A stretch of DNA of 64,000 nt, from contig NZ_KV917374.1 in assembly GCF_002019645.1 (NCBI RefSeq), positions 2,926,696 through 2,990,695 of the forward strand, read 5' to 3'. The stretch comes from Litchfieldia alkalitelluris. GTDB taxonomy: Bacteria; Bacillota; Bacilli; Bacillales; Bacillaceae_L. Each line of letters starts with the position of its first letter. The first letter of the stretch is position 1. The translations under genes were made by a program, and so were the position numbers. Below, piece after piece: positions 45,464 to 54,964 of the stretch. The notes under the pieces were generated by a model, which saw only the letters and a program-made list of their open reading frames with translations, ran no database searches and was not told the DNA's origin.

Positions 45464-46147
45464 ATGGCTAAAGTATTAGCAGTATTATCAAGTGGTTATA
45501 AGGATAAGGAGAATAGTTACGAAACCGGTTGGTGGGGCGAAGAATTATTTGCTCCTATGGAGCTTCTCGAAAAGGCAGGTCACCAAGTTGACTTAGCGTC
45601 TCCGCTTGGTGGTAAACCAGACGTTGATAAGCTGAGTATTGGTGAAGAGTATGACCCAAAAGGTACATATAAAGAAATATATGAATCAGGGAAAGCTGAT
45701 GAAACAAAAAAGCTTTCAGAAATTAACGCAAAAGACTACGATGTAGTGCTTATTGTAGGAGGTCATGGAGCAATGTATGATCTTGCAAAAGATGAAGATC
45801 TACATCGAATTATTAATACAATTTATGATGAGGGTGGCATTGTTGCAGCAGAATGTCATGGTCCAGCGCCTCTTATTTATGCAAAACGACCAAATGGAGA
45901 AAGTTTTATTGCTGGAAAAAAAGTAACAGGGTATCCAGACGTTTGGGAGCCAGAAGGGTTATTAGACATCTTACCATTTAGTCTAGAACAAGAGTTGAAG
46001 AAAATTAGTAACTATGATATTGGAGATTTAGAAAAAACGGGTCATGCAGTGTGGACGGATGAGCAAATTGTAACAAGCAGAGATCCTTTTTCTTCTGAGC
46101 TAATGGGTGAAGAATTAGTTAAAGCTCTTCAAAAAAGAAATAAATAA
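45464..46147 (+). CDS. DJ-1/PfpI superfamily protein, Hsp31-like
   Basis: The 227-residue protein has the nucleophile Cys131 in AAECHGPAPL at the nucleophile elbow, IVGGHGAMYD and an N-terminal YETGWWGEEL. This fits the Hsp31/glyoxalase III branch of the family, which detoxifies methylglyoxal or repairs glycation. GGGAGG precedes the ATG. It is monocistronic with its own terminator. Confidence 0.9.
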   Translation: MAKVLAVLSSGYKDKENSYETGWWGEELFAPMELLEKAGHQVDLASPLGGKPDVDKLSIGEEYDPKGTYKEIYESGKADETKKLSEINAKDYDVVLIVGGHGAMYDLAKDEDLHRIINTIYDEGGIVAAECHGPAPLIYAKRPNGESFIAGKKVTGYPDVWEPEGLLDILPFSLEQELKKISNYDIGDLEKTGHAVWTDEQIVTSRDPFSSELMGEELVKALQKRNK

Positions 46148-46159
46148 GAAACTTTCAAG

Positions 46160-46197
46160 AGGTGATTCAAAAAAGACTCTTTTTTGAATCACCTTTA
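46160..46197. terminator. Terminator after the DJ-1 gene
   Basis: AGGTGATTCAAAAAA pairs perfectly with TTTTTTGAATCACCT (15 bp) around GACTC, with T residues after. Confidence 0.88.
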
Positions 46198-46440
46198 TAG
46201 GTCAAGTGGGACACTACAATCTTTTAAGTTATTAAAAAGTGGTATTTGGCCATTGCTTTCTAAAAAATACTCTTTACATCGATAAAGTTGTCCATATGCT
46301 ACCTGGGGATTCCATCAGGGTCCCCGATTGTAGGTTGACTGTAGCATTGTACTTATCGCACCTAAAACACTTCTCTTCAATTGACTACATACATCAAAGT
46401 GTCTTTCAAATATAAATATTTCTATAGAATGCAAATCATA
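46195..46440 (-). pseudogene. Decayed gene fragment with an in-frame TGA
   Basis: On the minus strand a frame is open from 46440 to the TAA at 46197-46195 except for one TGA at 46317-46315. Before it reads SVLGAISTMLQSTYNRGP, after it WNPQVAYGQLYRCKEYFLES and then IPLFNNLKDCSVPLDL. The composition is protein-like on both sides, so the TGA probably replaced a TGG or similar codon. No start codon with a ribosome binding site is present. The family is not recognised. Confidence 0.45.
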
Positions 46441-47047
46441 CTATAAAAATCACCTGATTTACATTCTTTTTCATACTTCCTTTAAAAAACGCAGTCCCGA
46501 CCCTTTGTATGCGAAGCCTAGGGTGGGCGTGGGAAGATTGCGGTATAACCGAATTTTTACTAATTGACTTATAAGTTTTCCTATGGAATTCAATAGACAA
46601 GCTATTATTAAATGTTTTGTAAATGAAGAAATGGAATCTATTAATAATTTTAGATTATTTTCTTATTAACAAACGGATTGTTGAAGAGAGTTTTTTGTAA
46701 TATTTTGTTGAAGAATGTTAAAGTGGATGGTAAATTTAAACAGTGGATAAATTATATTAGGGAGAACTAATTTGAGATTAGAGAAGGGATCCTAGAGAAT
46801 TTAGATCTTAAAACCAAAGAATTACTGTTATAAAAATGATTTACAGTAATACTCGCTTATCGATTCTCCTGCCGAAACCACACTAAAACAAAAATACCTT
46901 TTTAATGGTGTAAATATTCTAGAAATACATAATGTATATGAATGTAGTAAAAAGACTTTTACATTTATTCTTATAATTTCATACATAATAGATTAGTGGA
47001 TTAATAGGATAAGCATTGTAATGGTAAAACTGAAAGGTGAGAAAAAA
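46441..47047. other. Long gap with coding fragments
   Basis: No intact gene is visible. A frame around 46700-46834 reads protein-like (NVKVDGKFKQWINYIREN, stop, then EGILENLDLKTKELLL), suggesting another decayed gene. The direct repeat TTGTTGAAGA occurs twice near 46680 and 46707. The last part may hold the promoter for the DUF4230 gene. Confidence 0.4.
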
Positions 47048-47818
47048 GTGGATATAAATAGGGAAGTTGAAGAAAAAGATGAAAAAATTGCCCAGCTAGA
47101 AAGACAATTAATAGAATTACTGGAAGCTCAACAGCAAAGTGCTGCAACTATTGCGGTAGATTATAAATCAAGATCTTTAGCTCCACCGAAAGGAATTTTC
47201 AAGTCCATTTTAAAAGCTGGTGTTTCGAAGATTATGTTGGCATTGGTAATCCTTTCTATGTTAGTCGTCATTACTTTAGGAGGATTTCAGATTTTTGCGG
47301 GCAGTACCTTCAAACAAGAGTCTGTCACGTTTGTTGAACGTGTTCAAGAGCTATCCACTTTGGCAACAGCTGAAGCTCATACGAAAGCGGTTATACATGA
47401 AGAGGACAACAAGATTTTCGGGAAAGACATCTCTATTGATCTACCAGGAACAAAAAGAGTAGTACTATTAGTTGTGCCTGCGACAGTCATTGCTGGTGTT
47501 GATTTGAAAGGGATTACGTCTAAGGATATGGTTATTAATGAAGAAACAAAAGAAATAGATATTACCCTTCCTCATGCAGAACTCATCCAGGATCCATCAT
47601 TACAGATGGATAAAATACAAGCCGTTGACAATAGTGGTATTTTCCGTGGTGATGTTAAAATGAATGAGGGGTTTGACCTGGCCGGTAAGGCACAAGAGCA
47701 AATTCGTCAAGATGCCATCTCTAGTGGTTTACTAGATACTGCAGAGAAAAACGCAGAAAAAGTGTTAAAGGAATTTTTTAAGAATATTGGTTATACGGTA
47801 AATGTCACGTTTAACTAA
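47048..47818 (+). CDS. DUF4230 membrane-anchored protein
   Basis: I chose GTG 47048, which follows AAAGGTGAG by 8 bases; an ATG at 47021 has no site. The 256-residue protein has an N-terminal coiled coil (about 5-35), one transmembrane helix (about 58-80) and an extracytoplasmic DUF4230 domain. The function of this family is not known to me. It precedes a YkvA-like gene by 65 bases. Confidence 0.82.
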   Translation: MDINREVEEKDEKIAQLERQLIELLEAQQQSAATIAVDYKSRSLAPPKGIFKSILKAGVSKIMLALVILSMLVVITLGGFQIFAGSTFKQESVTFVERVQELSTLATAEAHTKAVIHEEDNKIFGKDISIDLPGTKRVVLLVVPATVIAGVDLKGITSKDMVINEETKEIDITLPHAELIQDPSLQMDKIQAVDNSGIFRGDVKMNEGFDLAGKAQEQIRQDAISSGLLDTAEKNAEKVLKEFFKNIGYTVNVTFN

Positions 47819-47883
47819 TAGGACTGCCTGCCCATGCTAATGGGAACAGGCCTGTTCTAATCTACTAATCATGGGGTGATTTC

Positions 47884-48399
47884 ATGTTGAAAAATCCATT
47901 TAAGAAGAAAACAGATCTTGAGGTAGTATCCTCATCTACTATTGATGATGTTGACAAAATTGAAATTGAAGACGAACTAGTGGATGATTTAAAAGATGAA
48001 GAAGAAAAACTAAAAGTTGAAGATATAAACAGCCACGAAGAGCATTTCTCAGAGGAAAAATTTTGGACTAAGGTACAAAAATTCTCTAAAAAAGCTGGAA
48101 CTTCTGTAGTCTACGCCGTTCTATTACTTTATTACACACTTCAAAGGCCAGATGTACCATTAAAAGTTAAAGCAACCATTGTTGGGGCTTTAGGTTATTT
48201 TATTTTGCCTCTAGATATTATACCTGACTTAGCAGTTGGTGTAGGATATACTGACGACTTAAGTGTTGTAATATTCGCCTTAGTTCAAGTAGCTTTATAT
48301 GTGAATGATGAAATTAAAATGCAAGCCAAAAATAAACTAAAAGATTTATTTGGTGAGAATGTAGATACAACTGAGATTGATAATAAACTAGGTAGATAA
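47884..48399 (+). CDS. YkvA-family (DUF1232) membrane protein
   Basis: The 171-residue protein has an acidic N-terminal half and a DUF1232 core, PLKVKATIVGALGYFILPLD followed by IPDLAVGVGYTDDL, with two helices. YkvA-type proteins are of unknown function. It is probably co-transcribed with the DUF4230 gene and ends before a strong hairpin. Confidence 0.87.
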   Translation: MLKNPFKKKTDLEVVSSSTIDDVDKIEIEDELVDDLKDEEEKLKVEDINSHEEHFSEEKFWTKVQKFSKKAGTSVVYAVLLLYYTLQRPDVPLKVKATIVGALGYFILPLDIIPDLAVGVGYTDDLSVVIFALVQVALYVNDEIKMQAKNKLKDLFGENVDTTEIDNKLGR

Positions 48400-48467
48400 T
48401 GATATTATAAGTCTGTTTCCAAGGTTTTTTGTTGTAGCTATTACAGATGAATTGAAATAATTGAAGA

Positions 48468-48496
48468 AATGGCACTCACAACTGAGTGCCATTTTA
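48468..48496. terminator. Bidirectional terminator; related to the dispersed GGCACTC hairpin
   Basis: AATGGCACTCA pairs perfectly with TGAGTGCCATT around a 4-base loop, followed by TTTT. It lies between the convergent YkvA-like and primase-helicase genes. It shares its stem with hairpins at 39137 and 55987. Confidence 0.88.
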
Positions 48497-48532
48497 CTAT
48501 TATGAAATTTCAGTTCAATAAATAGACAGAAA

Positions 48533-50866
48533 TTAAAATAACTTCATCTGATCGTATGAAGCGTCAAGATTAATTTTGTATCCAAGAGATTTATAACCTT
48601 CTTTTCTCTTTTCAAACATTCGTTGAAGTATGGGTTCATTTGAGTCAACGTAATCATATACTTGAACAATTTCTTTATTTTCATAAGATCTGTGCAGACG
48701 GCCAATATATTGCTGCAAAGTTCCTTTCCAAGATACTGGCATTGTTAAAAATAATGTATCAAGTCGCGAGTCATCAAAACCTTCTCCAATATATTTTCCC
48801 GTAGCAATAATTAGTCTTTCTTCATCCTCTGGAACTTCTTTTAGCTTCTTTAATCGATAATTCACATCCTTCTTTTTTACTCCACCTGTAAGCACAATCA
48901 AATTTTTGGCAAAACCTTTTAGTTTACTCTCTAATAAATCTACATGTTCTTGTCTTTCAGTAAGGATTATAGGATTTCTTCCTTCGTCTAGTGCTCTTAA
49001 TACATCATCAAAGATAAGGTCATTTCGCTTTTCGCTTTTTGATAATTCACCATAAATTTTTTGGATCGTTTTATTATCTTCATCAAATTCACTCTTAAAC
49101 TTGGTATACCGTGGTATCAACTGGTGATCAAACGTGTGAACCTTTGATTGTCTTTTTGCAGTTACTTTATATCTAATTGGTCCACACTGCATTCTCATTA
49201 TTGGATGTAGACCATCTTTTCTTGTAGGAGTTGCTGTTAAACCATGAATGTATTTTGCAGAAGATTTCTTTAACACATTTTCAAAAGTAAAGGCAGATAT
49301 ATGGTGACATTCATCCACTATGATTTGACCATAATTTTTAAGTAGATTCATGTTTTCATTTCTTGAAGTTAATGTTTGTATAGTTGCGATATCTACACAT
49401 CCACTTGGTTTACTTTTTCCTCCACCTATTAGACCAACATTTACTTCACCTAATTTAAGAAAAGCGTTCAAGGATTCTTTCCATTGTTCCATCAGTTGCT
49501 TGCGGTGTACAATTACTAATGTGTTTACGTTTCTTTCCCCGATTAATGCGGCACCTACAACTGTTTTCCCAAACCCAGTAGTAGCTGATAGGACACCAGT
49601 ATCCTGTTCACATAACTTATCAACTGCTTCTTGTTGCTCAGGAAAAAGTGTCCCTGTAAAATCTGCTTCTATTATGTTCCCTTTATAACGATAATCCTTA
49701 ATTTCATTTTCAATAGAATATTTATTAAAAAGGCTTATTATATCTTCAAAACACCCTCTTGGAAAAATAAAGTTTGTTTCATCTTCATAAGAACAATTAA
49801 TCACTCGTGGTATTCCATGTGTTGATAAACGACGAGATTGAGCCTTATAATATTCGGGATTGCTAAAACTAGTTAATTCAATTAATTCTTTAGCAATAGA
49901 AGAGGGGAGACTTGATTTTTGGATCTCCACACCAATTTTTAACTCAATGGTTATCTTTTTCGGCAATGTAATATTAATAGAGGGCAACCCTTGTGATGAA
50001 TCAGACAGTGTACTTATGGTCTGCTCAACGTTGGTTTTGTTGAATTTTTCGATATTTGCTAAATATCCCCATTGATCGTTTATAGGTTCGAAATTTGAAT
50101 CAACAAATATACTATTCCCTTTTTCTCTGGGTACTTTTTGTAAGGGTAAGGCAATTAAATTTCCAAATCCACCCTCTGGGAGTATATCTTGATTAGGAAA
50201 CATACGATCATATGAATCTAACCCAATTTGGTATCTACTTTCCATCGTTTTAGTTAATAAGCAACTTCCTAATTTTCTAGCTTTAACTGCAGGTATGGCT
50301 TGGTCAAAGAAAATCCAAATGTGACATCCGTTACCTGAACGAGATATTTCAATAAATGAAGGAACGTTATATTCTTTACAAGTTTTATAAAAGGCAGAAG
50401 CATCCTCTTTCCAACTTTTCTTATCGAAATCAAGTGCTAAAAAATAACAAGTTTCATCTTTTAATAATGGGTAAACTCCTATTGTTTTCTTTCCACTTAA
50501 ATGCTCATATAATACTTTATCAGTTAGTTCTAAGTATTTTTTATGAGAACAAGCACTGCATTTAATATTTGGTTTTTCACAAATATTTGGTACCCACTCA
50601 TTTTCGCATGCAGGCATATAGCCAGAACGACCACTTTTTGATTCCCAACGAACGGAGTAAACGTCAGTTCTGCCTTTGAATAGATTTTTAAATATATTAA
50701 TACGTTGTCTAATCATTTCAGATTTGTTACTTTGCATAATAGGTTTCTCTTGCTCAAATTGAATATTATGTTGTATTAGTAAGTTTTTTAGTTTCTCATT
50801 TTCTTCTTTATATTTTTCTAGCTCTACTAATACTTTATTAAGTATAAGTTCCGTATTTTCGTTCAT
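48533..50866 (-). CDS. TOTE-type archaeo-eukaryotic primase fused to SF2 helicase
   Basis: ATG 50866 follows GTAGAGGT; a longer in-frame ATG at 50911 lacks a site. The 777-residue product has a coiled coil (about 5-45), a Cys-rich zinc element (Cys87, Cys96, Cys103, Cys106), an AEP primase domain with catalytic DFD (146-148) and SGNGCHIW (His182), and an SF2 helicase with TTGFGKT (about 429-435), DECH (518-521), LTATPTRKDG and QYIGRLHR. This is the architecture of TOTE conflict-system proteins, proposed to act in defence or mobile-element biology. No nuclease partner is adjacent. Confidence 0.87.
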   Translation of the reverse strand: MNENTELILNKVLVELEKYKEENEKLKNLLIQHNIQFEQEKPIMQSNKSEMIRQRINIFKNLFKGRTDVYSVRWESKSGRSGYMPACENEWVPNICEKPNIKCSACSHKKYLELTDKVLYEHLSGKKTIGVYPLLKDETCYFLALDFDKKSWKEDASAFYKTCKEYNVPSFIEISRSGNGCHIWIFFDQAIPAVKARKLGSCLLTKTMESRYQIGLDSYDRMFPNQDILPEGGFGNLIALPLQKVPREKGNSIFVDSNFEPINDQWGYLANIEKFNKTNVEQTISTLSDSSQGLPSINITLPKKITIELKIGVEIQKSSLPSSIAKELIELTSFSNPEYYKAQSRRLSTHGIPRVINCSYEDETNFIFPRGCFEDIISLFNKYSIENEIKDYRYKGNIIEADFTGTLFPEQQEAVDKLCEQDTGVLSATTGFGKTVVGAALIGERNVNTLVIVHRKQLMEQWKESLNAFLKLGEVNVGLIGGGKSKPSGCVDIATIQTLTSRNENMNLLKNYGQIIVDECHHISAFTFENVLKKSSAKYIHGLTATPTRKDGLHPIMRMQCGPIRYKVTAKRQSKVHTFDHQLIPRYTKFKSEFDEDNKTIQKIYGELSKSEKRNDLIFDDVLRALDEGRNPIILTERQEHVDLLESKLKGFAKNLIVLTGGVKKKDVNYRLKKLKEVPEDEERLIIATGKYIGEGFDDSRLDTLFLTMPVSWKGTLQQYIGRLHRSYENKEIVQVYDYVDSNEPILQRMFEKRKEGYKSLGYKINLDASYDQMKLF

Positions 50867-50992
50867 ATCAAGACCTCTACAATTAGTAAGAATTATTATT
50901 CTATTATACAAGAAGAAATAAACAAGTAAAAATGAATGAGTGAATCAGGACGATCCAAAATAGGAAGGCTTGTACATTAAGAGTTGGAGTAG

Positions 50993-51150
50993 ATAATATG
51001 GAAAGAAATAGACGAGGGCATTTATTATTGTTATGGATGTGACAGATTCCGAGCAAATGAGCCGAAAACTTGTAAAGATTGCGGAGAAAGAAGTTCGATA
51101 ATGGATTGTTACGCTAGTGTGAGTCTTTTGATAAATCGTGTTATCAAACA
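50993..51150 (+). pseudogene. Zinc-ribbon gene fragment
   Basis: One frame reads WKEIDEGIYYCYGCDRFRAN then EPKTCKDCGERSS, with two CxxC pairs 14 residues apart, a zinc-ribbon pattern. A stop lies just before it and no start codon is present. The frame then runs into the terminator of the next gene, so this is a fragment, perhaps frameshifted from the ATG at 50998. Confidence 0.4.
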
Positions 51151-51176
51151 AGTGTCGCCCAAGCACCTAAGCATAC

Positions 51177-51202
51177 AAAAAGCGCGCCCCTTAAGGACGC
51201 GC
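51177..51202 (-). terminator. Terminator of the YozB-like gene
   Basis: On the minus strand GCGCGtCCTTAAGGgGCGCG... forms a GC-rich stem (51182-51202) followed by T5. Confidence 0.85.
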
Positions 51203-51222
51203 ACACTTCGAAAACTATTCAT

Positions 51223-51768
51223 TTAATAATATGGTGAAATCATTACGTAAATAATTACTCCTGTTAAGCTTACATATAACCATAAAGGCATTGTCCACCT
51301 TGCAATTTTTTTGTGACGCTCATTTTCCATATTCCATGCTCTTGCGACCGAGGTTAATGCAAGTGGAACAATAATGGCTGCCAATAGAATATGTGTGATT
51401 AAGATAAAATAATAAACATAGGCAATTAATCCTGTACCACCGAATGGTGTTGATTCTGCTATATAATGATACGTCGTGTAGGTGAAAAGAAAGAGTGCTG
51501 TAGTAGTAAAGGCAGCATAGATAAAGCGACTGTGTACCTTTACATTTTTCTTAATAATGGCAATAAGCGCTCCAATAAGAAATAGAAACGTGAAGCTATT
51601 TAAAATGGCATTTATTAAAGGTAGAATAGTAGGGTCAAACGCTGTGAAATTCTCTACTCCTGGTATCCCGGATAATACAAAGATTACCCCATTTAACAAA
51701 ATTGTCGTAATAATAATAAATGGTTTGTAATTTTTTTTCTTTACTATTTGCTTCCCATCATAGTTCAT
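51223..51768 (-). CDS. yozB: DUF420 membrane protein (YozB-like)
   Basis: The 181-residue protein has five transmembrane helices and DUF420 histidines (THILLAAIIVPLAL, TTYHYIAES, RHKKIARWTMPLWLYVSLTG). DUF420 proteins are linked to cytochrome oxidase assembly through resemblance to CtaG-region genes, but the role is unproven. It has its own terminator. Confidence 0.86.
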   Translation of the reverse strand: MNYDGKQIVKKKNYKPFIIITTILLNGVIFVLSGIPGVENFTAFDPTILPLINAILNSFTFLFLIGALIAIIKKNVKVHSRFIYAAFTTTALFLFTYTTYHYIAESTPFGGTGLIAYVYYFILITHILLAAIIVPLALTSVARAWNMENERHKKIARWTMPLWLYVSLTGVIIYVMISPYY

Positions 51769-52227
51769 TAATTTACCTTCTTTCTAGGATGATTCCAAAA
51801 TAAATTAGTTAGTCAATACAATATTAAGTGTCATCTTAGTAAAGTTCAATATATTTATTGGACAAAAGTTTTGCCATCTCGTTACAACGACGTTTTATGG
51901 ACAGGTATTTTACCCAGAAATAAAATTAAATAGATCCGAAAAGAAAGATTAGAGTGGATTTAAGACATGCTAGGCTACTAACTAAAAGGGTAGTAGAATT
52001 GCATTCAAGGCAAGTCTATAGTTACTTAGTTGCCTTTCAATTGCGTAACAAACTCGGAGTAATTAGTTGAGAGAAATTAAAGTCAGGATTTAAACCTATG
52101 TGGTAAAATATAAATGTGCTAGATTCTATCTCCTATTTAGGGATATTATCACGAACTGTTCATAACTGAGTGAAAATACAAATACAAAAAGAGAATATAT
52201 ATACCCCAAGGAGCTAATGTTTATTTT
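51769..52227. other. Non-coding gap with one stem-loop
   Basis: AAGGCAA (about 52008) pairs with TTGCCTT (about 52032) across a 17-base loop. No gene or clear promoter is seen. The site AAGGAG for the next gene is 14 bases from its ATG, rather far. Confidence 0.4.
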
Positions 52228-53259
52228 ATGTGGAAAAGATGGAGTATTATTTTATTGTGTGTATTACTTGTCCTATTTTTGATTCCGTATAGCTTACCCT
52301 TTGTTTTTGCTTTTGTAACCGCGATTTTTCTTGATGGAATCATTCAATGGTTGGCTAAAAGTATACGTATTACGAGGTTCCAGTCCGTTATTGTTGTTTT
52401 TATTAGTTATGTGTTTTTACTAATGCTAATTACGTACCATTTTATTTCAATCATTGCTAAGCAAACTGTAAACTTACTAGAAACAACACCTATTTTTATA
52501 GAAGAATTTTATATAAATACGCTTATCCCTTTAATACAGGATTGGGAAGCCTATTCTGAAAACTTACCAAGTGATGTACTTTTATTAATTCAGAATAAAA
52601 TTAATGATGGTATCAATGCAATTAAGCTGTTTTCAAATGAAATGATCCAAAATATATTTAATCTTATGACTGCTATTCCTGGTTTCCTTATCGAGTTTTT
52701 AATTTATTTAATAGCCGTATTCTTAATTTGCCTCACTCTACCACAGTTAAAAGCGAATATTGAAAAACATTTATCGACAAAAACAAAAGAGAAGGTTCTT
52801 CTAATCACAAAACAATTAAACCATGCTGGGGTAGGCTTTATAAAAGCACAGATCATTTTAAGTTTACTTACGTTTGCTATGGCATTTTTGGGCTTGTTAA
52901 TTTTAAAAGTCCCTTATCTAGTTATTCTATCTTTACTAATTGTGATAGTAGATATTTTGCCTATTCTCGGAACAGGGTCTGTTCTCGTTCCTTGGGCAAT
53001 TGTCGCTATTTTACAAGAAAATCATTTTCTTGGCATTGGATTAATTACTCTATTTTTAGTAATTACTGTTGTTAGAAGAGTAATTGAACCCAAAATTTAT
53101 TCATCTAGTTTAGGGATATCACCACTTGCATCATTAATAAGCCTGTATATTGGATTTCAATTAATTGGCATACTTGGGGTCTTTTTAGGGCCAATAGTTG
53201 TGATTATATTTGATACATTAAAGAAAGCGAATATCATTAAATTGAATTTTAAAATATAA
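52228..53259 (+). CDS. AI-2E/YtvI-family permease
   Basis: The 343-residue protein has about eight membrane segments and the family block VVDILPILGTGSVLVPWA, with RRVIEPKIYSSSLGISPL near the end. Members include YtvI, a sporulation membrane protein, and AI-2 exporters. The sequence does not decide the substrate. It is a single gene in this region. Confidence 0.87.
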   Translation: MWKRWSIILLCVLLVLFLIPYSLPFVFAFVTAIFLDGIIQWLAKSIRITRFQSVIVVFISYVFLLMLITYHFISIIAKQTVNLLETTPIFIEEFYINTLIPLIQDWEAYSENLPSDVLLLIQNKINDGINAIKLFSNEMIQNIFNLMTAIPGFLIEFLIYLIAVFLICLTLPQLKANIEKHLSTKTKEKVLLITKQLNHAGVGFIKAQIILSLLTFAMAFLGLLILKVPYLVILSLLIVIVDILPILGTGSVLVPWAIVAILQENHFLGIGLITLFLVITVVRRVIEPKIYSSSLGISPLASLISLYIGFQLIGILGVFLGPIVVIIFDTLKKANIIKLNFKI

Positions 53260-53445
53260 CTTGTTCATTTATCTTTTGAGCATAGAAATGATGATTAAAT
53301 GTAGCCAAGGCTTGTAGAAAGAGGTTTTTATAAAGCAGACCTATAGTCTAACGAAGTATTGATTGATGGGGTTTTTATTAACTAATATATTTTTTTATAA
53401 GTAAAAAACAAAGTAGATCGTTATTTAGCGGTCTTTTTTTGCTTT

Positions 53446-53505
53446 TTATTTCAGAAGAATGAAAATTAATATTAAAATCAAAACGAAGATAGGGAAAAAC
53501 TTCAT
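53446..53505 (-). CDS. Candidate 19-aa hydrophobic peptide
   Basis: On the minus strand an ATG at 53505-53503 is preceded by AGGAGGAAAAT (spacing 6) and followed by 18 codons to a TAA: MKFFPIFVLILILIFILLK. The product is one short membrane helix. The perfect ribosome binding site in an otherwise empty gap is the main evidence. It could be a small membrane protein or chance. Confidence 0.4.
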   Translation of the reverse strand: MKFFPIFVLILILIFILLK

Positions 53506-53563
53506 ATTTTCCTCCTATTACTTATTCAATAAAATCCTATAAATTCTATAAAGGAGATCATTA

Positions 53564-54937
53564 ATGGAACCATCTCGAATAAAATCATCAAATAAATTAC
53601 AAAAACAATCAAAGTCCTCTCTTTATAATACTTTTTGGAGATGGCACTTTTATGTTGGAATTATTTTTGCCCCGTTTCTTTTTATTCTAGCTGTAACAGG
53701 TGGCATCTATTTATTTAAGCCACAAATTGAACATATTCTTTATCAAGAGTATTACGAGATTAACCCGCAAGGAGATAAAGTTTCTGCCTCCCAACAAATT
53801 CAAGAAGTAAACCGATTGTATCCGGAGGCATTTGTTACAAAATATCGCCCTGGAGAAAGTACCTCTCGTTCAAGTGAAGTTACGATCACTTCGGGTGGTG
53901 AAACATTCACCATATTTGTTAATCCATACACTGGGAAATTTATTGGTGAGTTAAATAATGAAGACAGAATCATGAATAAGATTGAAGAGATTCATGGTGA
54001 GTTAATGGCTGGTACTATTGGGGATCGTATCGTAGAGTTAGCGGCTTGTTGGTCAATTGTTCTGATCGTAACAGGAATCTATTTATGGTTTCCGAAAAAG
54101 AAACTGCATGTAATGGGTGTCCTTATTCCAAGATTTAATAAAGGACAGAAAATACTAAGAAGAGATTTGCATGCTGTCCCAGCATTTTGGATAGCATCGG
54201 GTATGTTTTTCCTTATCATCACAGGCTTACCATGGTCGGGTTTTTGGGGAAATAATTTTCAAGCAATAATAACAAACAGTGGTTTAGGCTATCCACCCTC
54301 TACATGGTTAGGAAGTGCGCCAACATCTACGATTAACGCAGAGGATATAGCCGAAGTTCCGTGGGCTGCAGAAAAACTGGATGTACCTAAATCAGCGCTT
54401 CAAGGATTCATCCCTCTACCTATAGATGATGTAGTGGATATTGCAAATCGTGAAGGAATGCACCCAAGCTATTCGATTAATATTCCAAGTAATAAAGAAG
54501 GAGTATATACATTATCTGCCCATCCGCCAAAAGCAAAGGACGAAGCCACGATTCATATTGACCAATATTCTGGCGCTGTTCTAGCAGACTATCGATATGA
54601 AAATTATGGAGCAGTTGCTCAGGTGGTAGCTTTGGGTATAACGCTGCATAAAGGTACTGAATTTGGATTAATTAATCAACTTTTCAGTTTACTAATCTGT
54701 TTAGGTATTATTTTTGTAGTCTGTACTGGTTTTTATATGTGGGTAAAACGTAAACCTAGAAAAGAAATGGGTGCACCAAAAGCTCCTAGCTTGAGGAAGC
54801 AATGGCCATTCCTGATTTTGTTAATTGGCTTAGGAATTGTGTTTCCTTTAGTAGGCCTATCGATAATTGTTGTCTGGGTATTTGACTGGCTCTTTATACA
54901 AAGAATTGCTATTTTAAAGAGGTTCTTCAATGCATAG
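53564..54937 (+). CDS. PepSY-associated transmembrane protein
   Basis: The 457-residue protein has about four membrane helices, with WRWHFYVGIIFAPFLFILAV near the start, two PepSY-like extracytoplasmic regions and HGELMAGTIGDRIVELAACW. Histidines in the helices suggest haem or metal handling. Relatives (PiuB type) are linked to iron or copper uptake. A FixH/YtkA-like lipoprotein gene follows 27 bases later. Confidence 0.86.
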   Translation: MEPSRIKSSNKLQKQSKSSLYNTFWRWHFYVGIIFAPFLFILAVTGGIYLFKPQIEHILYQEYYEINPQGDKVSASQQIQEVNRLYPEAFVTKYRPGESTSRSSEVTITSGGETFTIFVNPYTGKFIGELNNEDRIMNKIEEIHGELMAGTIGDRIVELAACWSIVLIVTGIYLWFPKKKLHVMGVLIPRFNKGQKILRRDLHAVPAFWIASGMFFLIITGLPWSGFWGNNFQAIITNSGLGYPPSTWLGSAPTSTINAEDIAEVPWAAEKLDVPKSALQGFIPLPIDDVVDIANREGMHPSYSINIPSNKEGVYTLSAHPPKAKDEATIHIDQYSGAVLADYRYENYGAVAQVVALGITLHKGTEFGLINQLFSLLICLGIIFVVCTGFYMWVKRKPRKEMGAPKAPSLRKQWPFLILLIGLGIVFPLVGLSIIVVWVFDWLFIQRIAILKRFFNA

Positions 54938-54964
54938 GTATACAAAACTATAGGGAGTTTTAAT

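Noticed and set aside
46312-46337. GGGGA...TCCCC stem as a structured RNA
   Set aside because: It falls within the decayed minus-strand coding frame and has no further conserved-looking structure around it.
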